Notes: a model not told the origin generated them from the letters alone. A stretch of DNA of 23,372 nt from CAKSQF01 sp051867925 (GCA_051867925.1 JBJDZI010000015.1:1-23372), one strand, 5' to 3'. Positions 1-8,151 are shown, counted from the stretch's first letter. Program-made: numbers and translations.

Positions 1-53
1 TCGAGAGGAGGGCGAAAACTTCGGCGTATGAGATGGTTTCGCCCTCCTCTCGA
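1..53 (-). repeat. Short hairpin fragment of the interspersed repeat family
   Basis: Bases 1-17 and 37-53 form a perfect 17-bp inverted repeat around a 19-base loop. The loop and inner arm (about 16-39) are the reverse complement of the ACCATCTCAGACGCCGAAG block found at about 6859-6879 and 23090-23110, with one visible difference. It is therefore a small inverted fragment of the family described at 6840, 16945, 20523 and 22630. It may continue beyond the window. Confidence 0.6.
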
Positions 54-81
54 TTCTCTGAAAGACTTTTTCACACGCTGA

Positions 82-107
82 GGGCGGCAAATTTTTGCCG
101 CCCTTTT
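82..107 (+). terminator. Rho-independent terminator
   Basis: A 10-bp stem, GGGCGGCAAA (82-91) with TTTGCCGCCC (94-103), is followed by TTTT on the plus strand. It would end a plus-strand transcript entering from the left, converging on ftsH. The same GGGCGGCAA/TTGCCGCCC stem recurs at 16911-16941 and 20481-20502, so it is a favoured terminator sequence in this genome. Confidence 0.6.
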
Positions 108-124
108 CAGAAGTTTTTGGAGTT

Positions 125-186
125 CCAAGAACCTTTTTCAAAAAGGTTCTTGGTGGGGAGGAGCAGGGCTCCGGGGCAAAGCCCCG
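125..186 (-). terminator. Paired hairpins downstream of ftsH
   Basis: Two hairpins lie just past the ftsH stop on the minus strand. CGGGGC/GCCCCG (172-186) has an AAA loop. A 14-bp stem, CCAAGAACCTTTTT (125-138) with AAAAAGGTTCTTGG (140-153), has almost no loop. The long stem would stop transcription in either direction. A similar GGGGCTCC/GCCCC plus AAGAAGG arrangement follows the CotH gene at 20414-20462. Confidence 0.5.
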
Positions 187-205
187 ATTCAGATAAAAAT
201 ATTCC

Positions 206-2164
206 TTAATTTTCTTCTGCGACGGTGCCGTGACCGGTGGTTTCGGGAATTTCCTCAGGCTGGTTCAGGAGAGCCATAAACTCCTCGCCGGTCAGCGTTT
301 CCCGATCGTAGAGATAGCCTGCCAGCTTGTGGAGCTTGCCCACGTTAGCCGCCAGCAGATCGTAAGCCTTCTGATACTGCTCCTTCACCAGAGCGATCAC
401 CTTGCGATCCAACTCCTCAGACAGCGCGTCGGAGCAAGTCAGAGAGGAATCGTCGGAGAGATACATACTCTGCCGGGTCTCCAGCGCCACCATACCGATC
501 TCGTCATTCATGCCATAGCGGCCGATCATGGCGCGGGCAATCTTGGTCGCCTGCTCAATATCGTTGGAAGCACCCGTGGTCACATTATGGAAGATCAGCG
601 CTTCTGCCGCTCTGCCGCCGGTGATGGTAGCGATCTTGTTCTCCAGCTCGGTCTTGGACAGCAGACTATGCTCGTCCTCCTCCACCTGCATGGTGTAGCC
701 CAGCGCACCCGAGGTGCGGGGAACCACCGTGATCTTGGTCACGGGCGCGGAGTGGCTTTGCAGAGCCGCCACCATGGCGTGTCCCAGCTCGTGATAGCAG
801 ACGATCCGCTTTTCATTCTCCGAAAGGAGACTGTTTTTCTTTTTGTAACCCGCAATAACCGTCTCGATGGACTCTTCCAAATCCTCTTGGCAGACAGACT
901 TGCGCCCCATACGCACCGCACGGAGAGCCGCCTCGTTGACGATGTTGGCAAGATCCGCCCCCGATGCGCCCGCGGCGGCACGGGCGATGACCCGCAGATT
1001 CACGTCCCCGCTCATCCGCACCTTGCGGGCGTGTACCCGCAGGATGGCTTCTCTGCCCGTCAGATCGGGCAGTTCCACGCCGATGCGTCGGTCGAACCGT
1101 CCGGGACGGAGGAGGGCTGGATCCAGCACCTCAGGGCGGTTGCAGGCAGCCAGCACGATAATGCCGCCGGCAGGATCAAAGCCGTCCATCTCGGTCAGAA
1201 GTTGGTTCAGTGTCTGTTCCCGCTCGTCATTGCCCGAGAAAGCACCCTGACCGCGCTTTTTGCCGATGGTGTCGATCTCGTCGATGAAGATGATGCAGGG
1301 AGCCTTTTCCGCCGCCTGTTTGAAAAGGTCACGGACGCGGGATGCGCCCGCGCCCACCACCATCTCCACGAACTCCGAGCCGGAGATGGAGAAGAAGGGC
1401 ACTCGCGCCTCACCCGCCACCGCTTTGGCAAGCAAAGTCTTACCCGTACCGGGAGGGCCTACCAACAGCGCACCCTTGGGGATCTTTGCGCCGATCTCGC
1501 TGTACTTTTTGGGATCGTGAAGGTAGTCCACGATCTCCATCAGGGCTTCCTTGGCTTCGTCCTGCCCTGCCACGTCGGCAAATGTCACGGGATTGTCCGA
1601 TTTGACGTAGACCTTTGCGTTGGCTTTACCGATGGAGAACATCCCGCCGCCACCTGCACCTGCGCCTCCGCCCATCTTCTTGGAGAGTAGACGGAACACA
1701 AACATATACACCGCCACCATGATGACCACAGAGAAGATCATACTGATGATGGAGGAGAAGAAGGAGGTCTCGCCCGTGTCCACCTTCACCTGTCGGAAGG
1801 TTACATCCGCTTCATAGAGTTTCGACACCAGTTCGGGATCGTCCATCCGCTGGGTATAGTAGATCACGCCGGGCATTTCCCCGCCCAGCCAATCTTCGGT
1901 GAACCCCGGCATAGCCGACTGCGCCACGTTCTCCCGATCGCTGACCAGCGAATAATAGATGGTATCGTCCTCGAACTGCACCCGATCCAGATTGCCCGCG
2001 TACAGCTCGTCCAAAAATTGGTCGTAGGTGGCGCTGTTGGTGGTGACCTTGGGTGTCAGCAGTGAACTGAACACCAGATTGAAAACCAGATACAGAAGAA
2101 GAGCGATGGAGATCAGCCAGATCCACTTCCGCTTTTTATTTTGTCGATTATTCGTTTGATTCAT
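206..2164 (-). CDS. ftsH: ATP-dependent zinc metalloprotease FtsH
   Basis: This is a membrane-bound AAA protease that extracts and degrades misfolded membrane proteins and short-lived regulators. The 652 residues are a normal family length. In order there are an N-terminal membrane segment (about 14-35), an extracytoplasmic domain, a second membrane segment (about 138-160), a glycine-rich linker and the AAA module. The module has Walker A GPPGTGKT at 236-243, Walker B IIFIDEID at 291-298 and the second-region-of-homology motif RPGRFDRR at about 353-360. The protease domain has the zinc site HELGH at 458-462, where many homologues have HEAGH, and a likely third ligand, Asp535, in GASNDIEQ. The ATG is preceded by GGAGG nine bases upstream. 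The gene appears to be transcribed alone and ends in hairpins. Partners often found beside ftsH (tilS, hpt) are not in view. Confidence 0.97.
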   Translation of the reverse strand: MNQTNNRQNKKRKWIWLISIALLLYLVFNLVFSSLLTPKVTTNSATYDQFLDELYAGNLDRVQFEDDTIYYSLVSDRENVAQSAMPGFTEDWLGGEMPGVIYYTQRMDDPELVSKLYEADVTFRQVKVDTGETSFFSSIISMIFSVVIMVAVYMFVFRLLSKKMGGGAGAGGGGMFSIGKANAKVYVKSDNPVTFADVAGQDEAKEALMEIVDYLHDPKKYSEIGAKIPKGALLVGPPGTGKTLLAKAVAGEARVPFFSISGSEFVEMVVGAGASRVRDLFKQAAEKAPCIIFIDEIDTIGKKRGQGAFSGNDEREQTLNQLLTEMDGFDPAGGIIVLAACNRPEVLDPALLRPGRFDRRIGVELPDLTGREAILRVHARKVRMSGDVNLRVIARAAAGASGADLANIVNEAALRAVRMGRKSVCQEDLEESIETVIAGYKKKNSLLSENEKRIVCYHELGHAMVAALQSHSAPVTKITVVPRTSGALGYTMQVEEDEHSLLSKTELENKIATITGGRAAEALIFHNVTTGASNDIEQATKIARAMIGRYGMNDEIGMVALETRQSMYLSDDSSLTCSDALSEELDRKVIALVKEQYQKAYDLLAANVGKLHKLAGYLYDRETLTGEEFMALLNQPEEIPETTGHGTVAEEN

Positions 2165-2173
2165 CCTAATCTA

Positions 2174-2200
2174 CCTCCGAATGTCATTGAAGGTAGTATA
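2174..2200 (-). promoter_or_regulatory. Candidate -10 and ribosome site of ftsH
   Basis: Read on the minus strand, TATACT (2195-2200) lies upstream of a strong GGAGG ribosome site (2174-2178). No convincing -35 lies 17 bases further upstream (the sequence there is ATCTGG), so the promoter call is weak while the ribosome site is clear. Confidence 0.4.
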
Positions 2201-2320
2201 ACCGAAAATTATTAACTCCAGATGGATTTTTTCGCCTTTGTTTTGACAAAGCCGTGAAAGGGAACCGAAATTTTTGTGAAGATTTATAAATTGCAGTTCA
2301 TAAATCACCCGCCCGCGACA

Positions 2321-2352
2321 AAGCGGGAGCAAACCTCCCGCCGCTCCCGCTT
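2321..2352. terminator. Inverted repeat between the lipoprotein gene and ftsH
   Basis: A 10-bp stem, AAGCGGGAGC (2321-2330) with GCTCCCGCTT (2343-2352), lies downstream of the DUF4886-like gene on the minus strand. There is no clear U-run, so it may be a weak terminator or a 3'-end stabiliser. Confidence 0.35.
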
Positions 2353-2396
2353 GCTATCTGTATTTCGTTTGTCTGCTCGATGATCTCGCCAACCGC

Positions 2397-3761
2397 TTAT
2401 CCTTTGGGAATCCATACGGTGAACGCCGTGGCGATCTCACCTGCGGCACTCTCCAGCGAAGGGGTTCCCACCTTGGACAAATTGAAGGCGCGGGCGGTGT
2501 AGTCTCCCCACCACGCCTTTGTGACCGTCACCCGTCTGACCGAGGTCGTCCCCGGTCTGCCCGACTGCACGCCGCCGCTTTTCCATCCCTCGGGACGGTA
2601 CTGCCAGCCCTCTGCCACCTCGATGACGCTGCCCACGGGCAGTTCGTCCTTCGTAAAGGTGCGGGAGGCGTAGAACTGTTTGCTGTTGGATGCTCCCGTG
2701 ATGATCTTGTGATGATTGGAAGCATCGGTGGAGTTCCAGTACCCCAGCGCAGTCCAGTCAAGCTCCAGTTTCGTATATTTGCTCTCGTCAAAGGCAGGCT
2801 CCACGGTGTACCCGGAGGCGGTCACGCTGCCCGGCGTTTGCACCGCGTGCATGGCAGATTCGATGGCGATCTTTTGCAGAGTATCGTCCACGCCGTCGGG
2901 GGCATAGGTCACGTTCTCCACAGACATCCCCGTCAGCCCATGCACGAAGGTCAGCCCCGCAATGTAGCGTCCGAGGTCGTAGGTCAGATGATAGCCGTCT
3001 CGGGTCAGATGATCGCCGATATAGGAGGTGCGGGCGTTTTGGATCGCCGTTCCCGTGGGGATCACCGCGAAGATCTCCTTTTGCGGGCGGACTTTCTCCT
3101 CCACGGCGTCCAGAATCGCGTTGTACATGGTCGTCTGATCGCTTTGATAATTCGGAAACTCGCTGTGGGTAGAGTCCTGCTGATACGCCCATGTCATGTT
3201 CCAGACGATCCCGGCGTCGGGACACAGTTCTTTGACGTAGCCGATGAGATACTCCAGCTGACTGTACGAGCGCGCCACGCCGCTGCTGCCGCTGGCTTGC
3301 TGGAGCGAGATATAGTCCCAGTTTTCGGAGCGGATGGCATCGCTCAGTTTGTAGTTGTTGACCGTGGACCAGCTCCCGCGGGAATTGGTGCGGTACTCGT
3401 AAGCCGCCTCGTCCCGTTTGGCGTTAGTAGCGTGGGTATTCAGCGTGCAGCCGCCGATGTACAGATTGCCCAGCTTCGCACGGATCCCCAGATCGTCGGC
3501 GATCTGCCAGACGTACTCCATCGTGTCGTCCGAGAAACTGTTTCCGATGGTCAGAATTTTCAAAGTGCCATCCTCCTTCCAATCATTGATGTCGGGAATA
3601 TCGATCCCCGACGCTTCGGTGGTGGCGGCGGTAGTGTTCGCAGGGGGTGTAGCGGCAGTCGCGACAGTGGTTATATCAGTGGCTTCTGCCACATTGCCGC
3701 CGCATCCGCTTAGCAGCACCGCGCCAAGTAAAAAAATACTCCAAAGCCTTGTGCGTTTCAT
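2397..3761 (-). CDS. Secreted SGNH/GDSL-type hydrolase lipoprotein, DUF4886-like
   Basis: This is a predicted lipid-anchored extracellular esterase; SGNH members commonly deacylate polysaccharides, but the substrate cannot be read here. A signal peptide ends in the lipobox LLSGC and is followed by a Thr/Ala-rich linker. The SGNH block I is LKILTIGNSFSDD with the likely nucleophile Ser. YIGGCTL supplies a block II-like glycine, and DGYHL near the middle supplies the Asp/His pair. The last 120 or so residues form a separate Trp/Tyr-rich C-terminal region I do not recognise. An in-frame start exists at 3770, but its ATG abuts the AAAGG ribosome site. The ATG at 3761 sits nine bases from that site, so I use it (454 residues). 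The gene has its own promoter, divergent from pfkA. Confidence 0.8.
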   Translation of the reverse strand: MKRTRLWSIFLLGAVLLSGCGGNVAEATDITTVATAATPPANTTAATTEASGIDIPDINDWKEDGTLKILTIGNSFSDDTMEYVWQIADDLGIRAKLGNLYIGGCTLNTHATNAKRDEAAYEYRTNSRGSWSTVNNYKLSDAIRSENWDYISLQQASGSSGVARSYSQLEYLIGYVKELCPDAGIVWNMTWAYQQDSTHSEFPNYQSDQTTMYNAILDAVEEKVRPQKEIFAVIPTGTAIQNARTSYIGDHLTRDGYHLTYDLGRYIAGLTFVHGLTGMSVENVTYAPDGVDDTLQKIAIESAMHAVQTPGSVTASGYTVEPAFDESKYTKLELDWTALGYWNSTDASNHHKIITGASNSKQFYASRTFTKDELPVGSVIEVAEGWQYRPEGWKSGGVQSGRPGTTSVRRVTVTKAWWGDYTARAFNLSKVGTPSLESAAGEIATAFTVWIPKG

Positions 3762-3793
3762 TCGCATCATCCTTTCGGTAGCGTCTTTGAATC

Positions 3794-3822
3794 ATTCTAT
3801 CACAAATTCACAAAACCGTCAA
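3794..3822 (-). promoter_or_regulatory. Promoter of the DUF4886-like lipoprotein gene
   Basis: On the minus strand TTGACG (3817-3822) is followed by a 17-base spacer and TAGAAT (3794-3799). Each hexamer differs from the sigma-A consensus by one base. It lies about 33 bases upstream of the start codon and is divergent from the pfkA promoter. Confidence 0.75.
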
Positions 3823-3902
3823 GTCTTTTTACAAGATTCTTGTGCAATGCTTCGAAAGCCCCTTGATTTCGGAAATATTTTCAAAAAATCCGAAAAAAAC
3901 AC

Positions 3903-3931
3903 TTGATTTTTTTCGTCCAAAGTAGTATCAT
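3903..3931 (+). promoter_or_regulatory. Promoter of pfkA
   Basis: TTGATT (3903-3908), a 17-base spacer and TATCAT (3926-3931) form a plausible sigma-A promoter. The implied leader is about 70 bases. It contains a 7-codon frame encoding MKITDEI (3974-3997) that ends exactly at the AAGGAG ribosome site (3997-4002); this frame has no ribosome site of its own. Confidence 0.65.
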
Positions 3932-4011
3932 ATAGATGTATAATTTTGCGAAGAAGCGAGTTATACTTCTACTATGAAAATCACGGATGAAATATAAAGG
4001 AGATCTTTGCT

Positions 4012-5097
4012 ATGTCGAAATTCAGAAGAATCGGTGTTCTCACTTCCGGTGGCGACGCCCCCGGTATGAACGCAGTCGTCAGAGCCGTTACCCGCTGCGC
4101 CAATGCCAACGGAGTGGAGGTTGTCGGTATTTACGAGGGATACAAGGGTCTGATCGAAGGTAACGTAAAGGTCTTCGGTCCCCGAGACGTATCAAACATC
4201 ATCAATCACGGCGGTACGGTACTTTACTCCGCCCGTTGCCCCGAGTTCAAGGAAGAATGGGGTATGCAGAAGGCGAAGGAGACCTGCGAAAAGTATCAGA
4301 TCGACGGCATCGTTGCCATCGGCGGCGACGGAACCTTCCGCGGTGCCACCGACCTGTCCCTGCGCGGCATCCCCTGCATCGGTATTCCCGGTACCATTGA
4401 TAACGACATCACCGCCACCGATTACACCATCGGCTACGATACTGCCATGAACACCGTTGTGGAAATGGTAGACCGTCTGCGCGACACCTGCGAATCCCAC
4501 TGCCGTTGCAACGTGGTGGAGATCATGGGCAGAAACGCCGGTTATATCGCACTCAACACCGGTGTTGCCGTAGGTGCCACCACCATTTGTCTGCGGGAGC
4601 TCCCCATCACCGAGGAAGAGATTATCGCCCGCATTGAAACCGCCCGTGCCGACGGCAAGCGCAACTTCATCATCATGGTTGCAGAAGGACTTGGCTCCGA
4701 GTTCGGCGAGAACCTGACCAAGAAGGTAGAAGAACTCACCGGCATCGAGACCCGTTTCGCCCGTCTGGCGCATGTGGTTCGCGGCGGTTCTCCCTCTCTG
4801 CGCGACCGCGTGATCGGTTCCGAAATGGGTGCCAAGGCAGTGGAAATGCTGCTGGACGGCAAGAGCAACATGGTCGTTTGCTACCGTCACGGCGAGATCC
4901 GCACCTCCGAGATCACTTGGGCACTGGCGTTGGATAAACTGTTCAAGTCCCACTACGCAGGCTACAAGAAGGTAGACGAAGAGGCACTGCTGGCTCCCTA
5001 CACTCCCGAGGAAAGAGAGATCATGCACCGGTTCTGCTCTAACAAACTGGAACAGATGAAGAATCTCTACCGCATCGGAATGGAGATCTCCAACTAA
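4012..5097 (+). CDS. pfkA: ATP-dependent 6-phosphofructokinase
   Basis: The enzyme phosphorylates fructose 6-phosphate to fructose 1,6-bisphosphate, the committed step of glycolysis, in the cytoplasm. The 361 residues are somewhat longer than the roughly 320 of the Bacillus/E. coli type. The N-terminal GGDAPGMNA loop is present, with GGDG at 104-107 and PGTIDND at 126-132 carrying the catalytic Asp130. GYDTAMN and MGRNAGYIA follow. Gly in GGDG, where PPi-dependent enzymes usually have Asp, and Gly in PGTIDND, where they usually have Lys, point to ATP as donor. This is inferred from known family signatures. AAGGAG precedes the ATG by nine bases. The gene is monocistronic, between its own promoter and a terminator; pyruvate kinase, a frequent neighbour, is absent. 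Confidence 0.95.
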   Translation: MSKFRRIGVLTSGGDAPGMNAVVRAVTRCANANGVEVVGIYEGYKGLIEGNVKVFGPRDVSNIINHGGTVLYSARCPEFKEEWGMQKAKETCEKYQIDGIVAIGGDGTFRGATDLSLRGIPCIGIPGTIDNDITATDYTIGYDTAMNTVVEMVDRLRDTCESHCRCNVVEIMGRNAGYIALNTGVAVGATTICLRELPITEEEIIARIETARADGKRNFIIMVAEGLGSEFGENLTKKVEELTGIETRFARLAHVVRGGSPSLRDRVIGSEMGAKAVEMLLDGKSNMVVCYRHGEIRTSEITWALALDKLFKSHYAGYKKVDEEALLAPYTPEEREIMHRFCSNKLEQMKNLYRIGMEISN

Positions 5098-5111
5098 TCC
5101 ACCAATCAGCG

Positions 5112-5146
5112 GGAGGAAACGCACCACGTTTCCTCCTTTCGTTTTT
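5112..5146 (+). terminator. Terminator of pfkA
   Basis: A 10-bp perfect stem, GGAGGAAACG (5112-5121) with CGTTTCCTCC (5127-5136), is followed by TTTCGTTTTT. This is a textbook rho-independent terminator 15 bases after the pfkA stop. Confidence 0.9.
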
Positions 5147-5214
5147 GCAGGGTGAAGCCCGCTTGGGCGAGGATTCCCTGCTCTGCTTTCATTCTGACCC
5201 GAAAGGAGTCCGCC

Positions 5215-6744
5215 ATGCTCTCGAAAACAACATCCGCCTCTCTGCTCGGCGTGGAGGGCGTACTCGTCACCATCGAATGCGACGTGTCCGACAAACTGCC
5301 CGCCTTTGAGATCGTAGGTCTTCCCGACAACGCCGTCCGCGAGGCAAAGGAACGCATCCGCACCGCCTCGGACAACAGCGGCATTTTCTTTCCCGACAGC
5401 GCCATCATCATCAATCTTGCCCCCGCCGACATGAAGAAAAGCGGCTCCGCCTTTGATCTTGCCATGCTGATGTCCATTCTAAACGGTGCGGGCATCGTGA
5501 AGGGCGATCTATCGGGAAAATGCTTCGTGGGCGAGCTTTCCCTGTCGGGGGAGGTGCGCTCCATCCGCGGCGTGCTTTGCATGACCCTTGCCGCCCGATC
5601 GGCTGGCATCACCGAGATCTACGTTCCCGTGGACAACGCCCCTGAAGCCGCCGTGGTGGATGGCGTGACGGTCTACGCCGTCCCGAACGTTGCCGCGCTG
5701 GTGGAGGCGCTGAACGGTCAGGGAACGCTGGAGAAGGCGGTCTTCACCCCGCCCGATTTTGCGGAAACTGCCGCTCATCTCCCCGATTTTTCCGACGTGA
5801 AAGGGCAGGAGCGAGTCAAACGCGCCATTGAGATCGCCGCGGCAGGCGGGCATAACATCCTGCTGATCGGTCCTCCCGGCACGGGCAAAAGTATGCTTGC
5901 CAAGCGCATCCCCTCCATCCTTCCCGAAATGACCTTTGCCGAATCGGTGGAGACCACCAAGATCCATTCCATCGCCGGACTGCTCCCCGCAGGCGGCGCG
6001 CTGGTGACCACACGTCCTTTCCGTTCGCCCCACCACACCATGTCATCTGCATCGCTGGCGGGCGGCGGCACCATTCCCATGCCCGGCGAAATCTCGCTTG
6101 CCCACAACGGCGTTCTCTTTCTGGACGAACTGCCCGAGTTCAACAAGCAGGTGACCGAATCTCTGCGCCAGCCATTGGAGGACGGCGAGATCACCATCAC
6201 CCGCGCGGCGGGACGCTTCACCTTTCCCTGCAATCTGATGCTGGTTGCCGCCATGAACCCCTGCAAGTGCGGCTATTTCGGGCATCCCACCCATCCCTGC
6301 ACCTGCAAAAAAGAGGACATCCGCCGCTATATGTCCAAGATCAGCGGTCCCCTGCTGGATCGCATCGACATCCAGATTGAAGTCCCCTCGCTGACTTTCG
6401 AAGAGTTGTCGGACACCACCCCCGCCGAGCCCTCCGCCGCCGTCCGTGAGCGGGTGAATGCCGCCCGCGCCTTTGCCGCCAAGCGGTTTACATCGGAGGA
6501 GGTGCCGATCCACTCCAACAGTGCCATGAGCGCGCCCCAAATCCGTCGCCATTGCAGGCTGGAGGAGGACGCCGCTCTGATTCTGAAAGCCGCATTTGAG
6601 CGGCTGGGGCTCTCCGCCCGCGGGCACGACCGCATTCTGCGGGTAGCCCGCACCATCGCCGATCTGGCAGGCAGCGAAACCATCCGCGCCGAACACATCG
6701 CCGAAGCCATCCAACTCCGCAGTCTGGATCGGAAATATTGGTAA
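5215..6744 (+). CDS. YifB/ComM family Mg-chelatase-like AAA ATPase
   Basis: The family is a hexameric AAA+ ATPase related to magnesium chelatase subunit I. ComM of this family promotes branch migration during DNA uptake, so a DNA-processing role is likely, but no function is proven from this sequence. Protein length is 509 residues, typical for the family. An N-terminal ChlI-like domain (about 1-190) is followed by Walker A GPPGTGKS at 219-226 and Walker B VLFLDE at about 300-305. The diagnostic cysteine cluster NPCKCGYFGHPTHPCTC starts at about 348, and there is a C-terminal Mg_chelatase_C region. The open frame extends back to 5152. The ATG at 5215 is preferred because GAAAGGAG lies six bases upstream and the homologous protein start (SKTTSASLLGVEG) follows it. 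Confidence 0.93.
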   Translation: MLSKTTSASLLGVEGVLVTIECDVSDKLPAFEIVGLPDNAVREAKERIRTASDNSGIFFPDSAIIINLAPADMKKSGSAFDLAMLMSILNGAGIVKGDLSGKCFVGELSLSGEVRSIRGVLCMTLAARSAGITEIYVPVDNAPEAAVVDGVTVYAVPNVAALVEALNGQGTLEKAVFTPPDFAETAAHLPDFSDVKGQERVKRAIEIAAAGGHNILLIGPPGTGKSMLAKRIPSILPEMTFAESVETTKIHSIAGLLPAGGALVTTRPFRSPHHTMSSASLAGGGTIPMPGEISLAHNGVLFLDELPEFNKQVTESLRQPLEDGEITITRAAGRFTFPCNLMLVAAMNPCKCGYFGHPTHPCTCKKEDIRRYMSKISGPLLDRIDIQIEVPSLTFEELSDTTPAEPSAAVRERVNAARAFAAKRFTSEEVPIHSNSAMSAPQIRRHCRLEEDAALILKAAFERLGLSARGHDRILRVARTIADLAGSETIRAEHIAEAIQLRSLDRKYW

Positions 6745-6761
6745 ATTTTATTATAATTCTT

Positions 6762-6795
6762 ACTTTTTCTCTTCTTTGAAGAGAAGAGAAAAAGT
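6762..6795. terminator. Hairpin downstream of the yifB-like gene
   Basis: A 14-bp perfect stem, ACTTTTTCTCTTCT (6762-6775) with AGAAGAGAAAAAGT (6782-6795), surrounds a 6-base loop, 17 bases after the stop codon. No U-run follows, but its place suggests transcript termination or 3'-end protection. It leads directly into the short repeat copy at 6840. Confidence 0.55.
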
Positions 6796-6839
6796 AACAA
6801 AAAGAGAAGAAACTTCAGACTGTCGAAAAAATTAACGAG

Positions 6840-6995
6840 AATACTGGAGGAAGGGGAAAACCATCTCAGACGCCGAAGTTTTTCGTAGCTGTCGCGTAGC
6901 GACTGCTACTCTCCCCGCAGCCACCGCTTCGCGGTTGCTGCTCCCTCCTTTCCCCTTTCTTTGGCTCGGCAGTTCTAAAACCTTACCTTGACTCT
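6840..6995 (+). repeat. Interspersed hairpin repeat, short copy R1
   Basis: The block runs GGAGGAAGGGGAAAACC, then ATCTCAGACGCCGAAG, the core hairpin, then CTTTCTTTGGCTCGGCAGTTCT. It matches the end of R3 (about 20935-21070) and R4 (about 23075-23190). The core hairpin (6885-6909) has arms GTAGC and GTCGC, loop GTA, then GCGAC and GCTAC, with one T-T mismatch between the two 5-bp stems. A second hairpin at 6917-6941 has the same geometry (GCAGC, mismatch, ACCGC, loop TTC) but different bases. The rest of 6996-7063 holds nothing I recognise. Confidence 0.75.
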
Positions 6996-7063
6996 TGGCT
7001 CTGCGAAATCCAATCATACACAACTCACCCGTCAAGCACTTGCCGATCTTTTTTCCAAATCTG

Positions 7064-7092
7064 TGTCATAAATCCCATCCTCGAGATATACT
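7064..7092 (+). promoter_or_regulatory. Candidate promoter of the small DUF6514-like gene
   Basis: TGTCAT (7064-7069), a 17-base spacer and TATACT (7087-7092) lie 33 bases before the start codon. The -35 is poor and the -10 is good. Confidence 0.45.
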
Positions 7093-7125
7093 ATTAACAT
7101 TAGTCTGATTTGGAAAGGGATTTTT

Positions 7126-7374
7126 ATGAAATATATTTATTTGATTCGCACTGATAACCGATTGGATCAAAACGGCAAACTCCGCACGCTCTACGGCATA
7201 GACGTCTGGCGGCTCCCCGACAGAGACGCGCGCCTCTATTGCTCCTACCCCGCCCTCTTTTCCGACCGCGCATCGGCAGAGGCACTGGCGCAAACCCTCA
7301 CCGAGAAAGCCCCCGCCCCCGAAATGCTCTCCGAAATCATTGAAGCGGCGAGAGAAAGGATTCCGCCCGATTGA
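7126..7374 (+). CDS. Small hypothetical protein, possibly DUF6514 family
   Basis: An 82-residue soluble protein with no membrane segment or signal peptide. It begins MKYIYLIRTDNRLDQNG and has a YGIDVWR strand and a C-terminal acidic helix (PEMLSEIIEAARERI). The pattern of a short beta-rich N-terminus with YGI, followed by a helix and a closing acidic helix, resembles the DUF6514 proteins of Clostridia. I infer this from memory of the family and it needs a profile search. GAAAGGG precedes the ATG by six bases, and codon use resembles that of neighbouring genes, so it is very likely real. The function is unknown. It ends 21 bases before the -35 of the next gene, so it is a separate transcription unit or reads through. 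Confidence 0.65.
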   Translation: MKYIYLIRTDNRLDQNGKLRTLYGIDVWRLPDRDARLYCSYPALFSDRASAEALAQTLTEKAPAPEMLSEIIEAARERIPPD

Positions 7375-7395
7375 TCCGTACTTTACAAAAAACTG

Positions 7396-7424
7396 TTGAC
7401 AATCTCGCCCGAAAATGCTACAAT
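7396..7424 (+). promoter_or_regulatory. Promoter of the polysaccharide deacetylase
   Basis: TTGACA (7396-7401), a 17-base spacer and TACAAT (7419-7424) give a near-perfect sigma-A promoter. It shows that the in-frame upstream TTG at 7396 is promoter and not a start codon. Confidence 0.85.
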
Positions 7425-7458
7425 CAAAGGTACTATCAGTGATCGGGAGGAACAACCT

Positions 7459-8151
7459 ATGTATCCCAACAAAAAAACCAAAGCCATCACCCTCAGCTTC
7501 GACGACGGCGTCATCCAGGATCGCCGCTTGGTGGAGATTCTCAACCGCTACGGGCTGAAATGCACCTTCAATCTGAACTCCCAGCTGTTCAACGTCACCA
7601 TTCAGGTGGGCAGTACGGTGCGAATCGACCACACCAAGATCGATCCGTCCGAGGTAGCCCCCCTCTACCGCGGTCACGAAGTGGCAGTCCATACGCTGAC
7701 ACACCCCAATCTCACGGAGCAGGCCGATGAGGAGATCGTCCGCCAGGTGGAGACCGATCGCCGAAATCTTACCGCCCTCTGCGGCTACGAGGTCATCGGC
7801 ATGGCGTACCCCTGCGGCGGCGTCAACAACAACGACCATGTGGCAGAGATCATTCGGGAGAAGACAGGGGTGCAGTACAGCCGCACCATTACCTCCACCT
7901 ACTCCTTCGAGCCGCAGGAGAATCTTTACCGCTTCAACCCCACCGTCCATGTGAAAGATCCGCGGTGCGAGGAGGTTTGCAAGGCATTTTTGGATGCAAA
8001 ATATGACTCCCCCAAACTGCTCTACATTTGGGGACACAGCTATGAATTCGATTTCGACGACTCGTGGGATCGCTTCGAGGCGATCTGCAAGCTCATCAGC
8101 GGGCACGAGGATGTCTTCTACGGCACCAATCGAGAGGTGTTCGGGCTGTAA
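7459..8151 (+). CDS. NodB-type polysaccharide deacetylase (CE4-like)
   Basis: The 230-residue protein has the NodB fold, whose members remove N- or O-acetyl groups from peptidoglycan or other polysaccharides using a metal ion. Motif 1 is TLSFDDG (11-17) with two Asp residues. Motif 2 is HTLTHPN (78-84), supplying two metal-binding His. A MAYPCGG segment (115-121) stands where RxPxG usually is. There is no signal peptide, so it is either cytoplasmic or exported by another route. Similar leaderless NodB proteins are common in gut Clostridia and their substrates are unknown to me. GGGAGG precedes the ATG by eight bases. A 10-bp inverted repeat, CGGGGAACGC (8160-8169) with GCGTTCCCCG (8201-8210), follows the stop without a U-run. 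Nothing else is recognised up to the tRNA promoter. Confidence 0.85.
   Translation: MYPNKKTKAITLSFDDGVIQDRRLVEILNRYGLKCTFNLNSQLFNVTIQVGSTVRIDHTKIDPSEVAPLYRGHEVAVHTLTHPNLTEQADEEIVRQVETDRRNLTALCGYEVIGMAYPCGGVNNNDHVAEIIREKTGVQYSRTITSTYSFEPQENLYRFNPTVHVKDPRCEEVCKAFLDAKYDSPKLLYIWGHSYEFDFDDSWDRFEAICKLISGHEDVFYGTNREVFGL

Noticed and set aside
2242..2247. TTGACA on the plus strand between ftsH and the lipoprotein gene
   Set aside because: No -10-like hexamer lies at a usable distance, and the sequence downstream on the plus strand contains no plus-strand gene.
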